NCBI GenBank assembly: GCA_963921425.1 | Contig: OY992839.1 | Coordinates: 7,233,409 to 7,297,408 of the forward strand | Length of the DNA stretch: 64,000 nucleotides | Source: Dryas octopetala | Taxonomy: Eukaryota; Streptophyta; Magnoliopsida; Rosales; Rosaceae | Reading direction: 5' to 3' | In this document: positions 62,086 through 64,000 of the stretch, in pieces | Position numbering within the stretch: position 1 is the first letter of the stretch | Layout: each line of letters opens with the position of its first letter | The notes under the pieces: model-generated | Database searches by the model: none | Told to the model about the DNA's origin: nothing | Seen by the model: only the letters and a program-made list of their open reading frames with translations | Program-made: the position numbers and the translations under genes

Positions 62086-64000
62086 ATGGTAACCCGTAAC
62101 CAAAAACGTAGTCTTCTCCAAACTACTAATGAGGTGTCTTCGCAAACTCCACAAGATGAGGATGCTGCTATTGTGACATCAGCTGGCACTGAGGGCAGTA
62201 CTAGTGGTACCGGTATGTATGTGTTATATTTTATGTCAATAAAAGAGAAATTTATGCATCCACAAATAATTAATTAATAAGTGTGATGTAGGTGCTGTGA
62301 AAAAAGTCAGATTAAAGTCTCGTGGACTTAATTCTGATAAACTTCAGACTCAGCTTAAAGGAAAAATACCAGTTACTTTGAATAGTGAGAATGAGAGGCC
62401 TACTGGTCCAAATGCATGTATGTTTGTGAATGAAATTGGCTTCACAGTCAGAACTTGTGCACCACTAAACATGGAGAAATGGAAGGATATAGATCAAGTT
62501 GACAAGACTAAGATGATTGCAAAACTAACAGTAAGTAATTTTTTTCCTTTTTTTTCTTTTCACTGAATGATTACCTACATTGCTTATATGAAAACATCTA
62601 ATAGCATTTCCTCTTGCAAAACATCTTATTTTTTCCATACATACTACTGATATTACATTGTCCATATTATTTTATTTAGCGCCTCTAGGTTGTCATACAT
62701 TGTCTACTGGGTTTAACTTGCCACTTATCAGCTTCTTTGCTGCAACATGTTCTACTGGGTCTCCTGATACATGTTCTCTTTTGCTGCAATAAATTATCAA
62801 CTTGCCACTTACACTTTAGTTTTAAATTAATGTCTCATGGGTTTAACTTGAATTTGGTTCCATACAGAGTAAGTACGACATTGATATGTCGCTACCTCAT
62901 GTTCAAAAATGTGTTAATACGCTGTTTCAAAGACGGTTCTGTGATTTCCGACATGCGTTGAAGTTGCATTTTGCTAAGTACCCAACAATTGATGAGGCCC
63001 GAAAAAACAAACATCCTGACGTATCTACTCAGGAAGAATGGGATTTCCTTTGTACACGCTATTCTAGCACAAAGTTCCTGGTAAAATTGTTAATTTGTCT
63101 TAAAGCTTATTTGTTTTTTTGTTTAAGAGTACTCTCTCCTCCTACCTCTATTCGCAGGCCCTTTGTGTGGATTTGTTGAGAATTGCTTCAATTTATTTTG
63201 TAATTATTTGCAGGAACGCTCAGAGAAAAATACTAAGAATAGGTCGGAGGCAAAGTATAACCACAAAGCTGGGTCAAAGTCTTTTATGGCGCACCAAGAA
63301 GAGATTGTAAGATATCATTAGTTTTTTTTTTTTACATATAAAAATTATAAACTAACATTAATCATGTGCAAATCTTTTTTATATATAAAAGTTATAAACT
63401 AATTTTAACTTTGATTGTATAAATGTGCTTAGGCTGAAGAAACTGGTCAGAGGCAAGGTGCAATTGATCGCTTTGAAACAGAACATAAAAATGAGAAAAA
63501 TGGATGGGATGCAGGAGCAAAAGTTATGTGGGTGAGTATTTATGGTCTTTGGTTCCTTTTCTTCAATATTTTTAGGACAAGATGATTACTAAGCAAAAGT
63601 TATGTGGGTAAGTATATATGGTAGTCTTTGATCATTAAGTACATAAGTATATATGGTCTTTGATCATTAAGTGTTCTGGTTTCTAGGACAAGATGATTAC
63701 TATGCGGAATGAGAATACTCTTGAAGATGGGACTATAACAATGACAGATGATGAAATATGTGCGAAAGTCCTTGGGGTCAGATCTGGCTACATAAAGGGT
63801 TGTGGTTTTGGCCCTCAACCTGCAGAATCTCACTCTCGAGCATTTGTGACTCAAAAGAATAAAGAGTTAGAGCAACAGCTTCAAGCTCAACAACAGATTG
63901 TCGAGACTCAACAACAACAACTTGACCATCAAAGTGAAGTAATCAAAGTGTTGGAGGAGAAGATCAAAAAGTCTGAGGAGAGGAGCGACAAGTTTGAGGA
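62086..64000 (+). CDS. CACTA accessory protein, Transposase_24 (Ptta/En/Spm) type, partial
   Basis: The second element gene is likely to bind the subterminal repeats as TNPA does. Exons 62086-62212, 62292-62530, 62868-63080, 63214-63306, 63433-63531 and 63687 to beyond the window stay in one frame (about 361 residues so far). A polar N-terminus is followed by GPNACMFVNEIGFTVRT, a basic helix-rich block (FCDFRHALKLHFAKYPT), EEWDFLCTRYSSTKF, KNRSEAKYNHKAGSKSF, then the family hallmark LGVRSGYIKGCGFGP and a Gln-rich coiled coil (KELEQQLQAQQQIVETQQQ). Unlike the transposase it shows no stop or frameshift in the visible part. Intron 5 contains a partial duplicate of the exon 5/intron and exon 6 boundary sequences. 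Confidence 0.85.

Larger units (their letters stand above)
55975..64000 (+). mobile_element. CACTA (En/Spm) DNA transposon, 5' part; runs off the window
   Basis: It opens with cactacaacaaa at 55975-55986, the CACTA terminal repeat, followed by an array of subterminal gcgaggaa motifs, a leader with CT-rich tracts, a TNP2-like transposase gene and a Transposase_24-like second gene. This order (terminal repeat, subterminal array, transposase, accessory protein) is standard for plant En/Spm elements. The 3' terminal repeat and target duplication lie beyond base 64000; ttg (55972-55974) is the expected 3-bp duplication to look for. It is inserted in intron 3 of a minus-strand cyclase copy. Confidence 0.9.

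Overview
This is plant nuclear DNA from a eudicot. The evidence is long AT-rich intergenic DNA, GT-AG introns in most genes, plastid-targeted proteins (a serine-pathway dehydrogenase, a light-harvesting-like stress protein, a plastid sodium/proton antiporter), plant LRR receptor-like proteins, and a dense load of plant transposable elements. The gene content resembles the Arabidopsis At4g34180-At4g34220 neighbourhood. The species cannot be fixed from the sequence; a rosid is my guess.

Layout. 1-4.2 kb is a gene-poor tandem duplication carrying a 171-bp Mutator-type MITE and a solo LTR. 4.8-8.3 kb (+) is an LRR receptor-like kinase with pseudokinase features. 8.6-9.2 kb is a second Mutator-type MITE. 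10.6-11.5 kb (+) is an SGNH-type carbohydrate esterase. 14.1-15.0 kb is a hAT-type element with a perfect 8-bp target duplication. 15.5-18.0 kb (+) is plastid phosphoglycerate dehydrogenase. 18.7-23.2 kb (-) is an NHD1-type Na+/H+ antiporter in ten coding exons. 24.4-26.0 kb is repeat DNA carrying one exon of a CRM-domain gene. 26.3-28.3 kb (+) is a SEP1-like two-helix protein. 29.2-30.7 kb (+) is an ARF-family GTPase. 31.4-32.8 kb (-) is an SLX9-like ribosome-biogenesis protein. 32.8-40.1 kb is AT-rich with transposon relics. 40.1-41.3 kb (-) is an intronless LRR protein. 42.4-45.6 kb holds hairpins, a MITE and two adjacent long-armed foldback elements. 45.8-55.8 kb is a twice-repeated unit, each made of an intact secreted cyclase-family gene (+) followed by a convergent decayed cyclase copy (-). 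From 55,975 to the window end is a large CACTA (En/Spm) element that cuts into the second decayed copy; it carries a TNP2-like transposase with two disabling lesions and a second Transposase_24-like gene that runs off the window.

How the genes relate. They are independent, monocistronic housekeeping or stress genes, not an operon or defence cluster. What joins them is ancestry. From memory of the Arabidopsis map, the LRR kinase, esterase, PGDH, SEP1 and cyclase correspond to neighbours At4g34220, At4g34215, At4g34200, At4g34190 and At4g34180, and the ARF corresponds to ARFB1A (At2g15310), which sits beside the duplicate LRR kinase At2g15300. The window therefore looks like a less fractionated version of a block that is split between two Arabidopsis chromosomes. 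Exon models below were built by hand from splice sites and reading-frame continuity; every complete model closes in frame. I found no tRNA or rRNA gene and no evidence for a wholly new biological system. The most informative signals are the transposon-gene interactions and the cyclase cluster.
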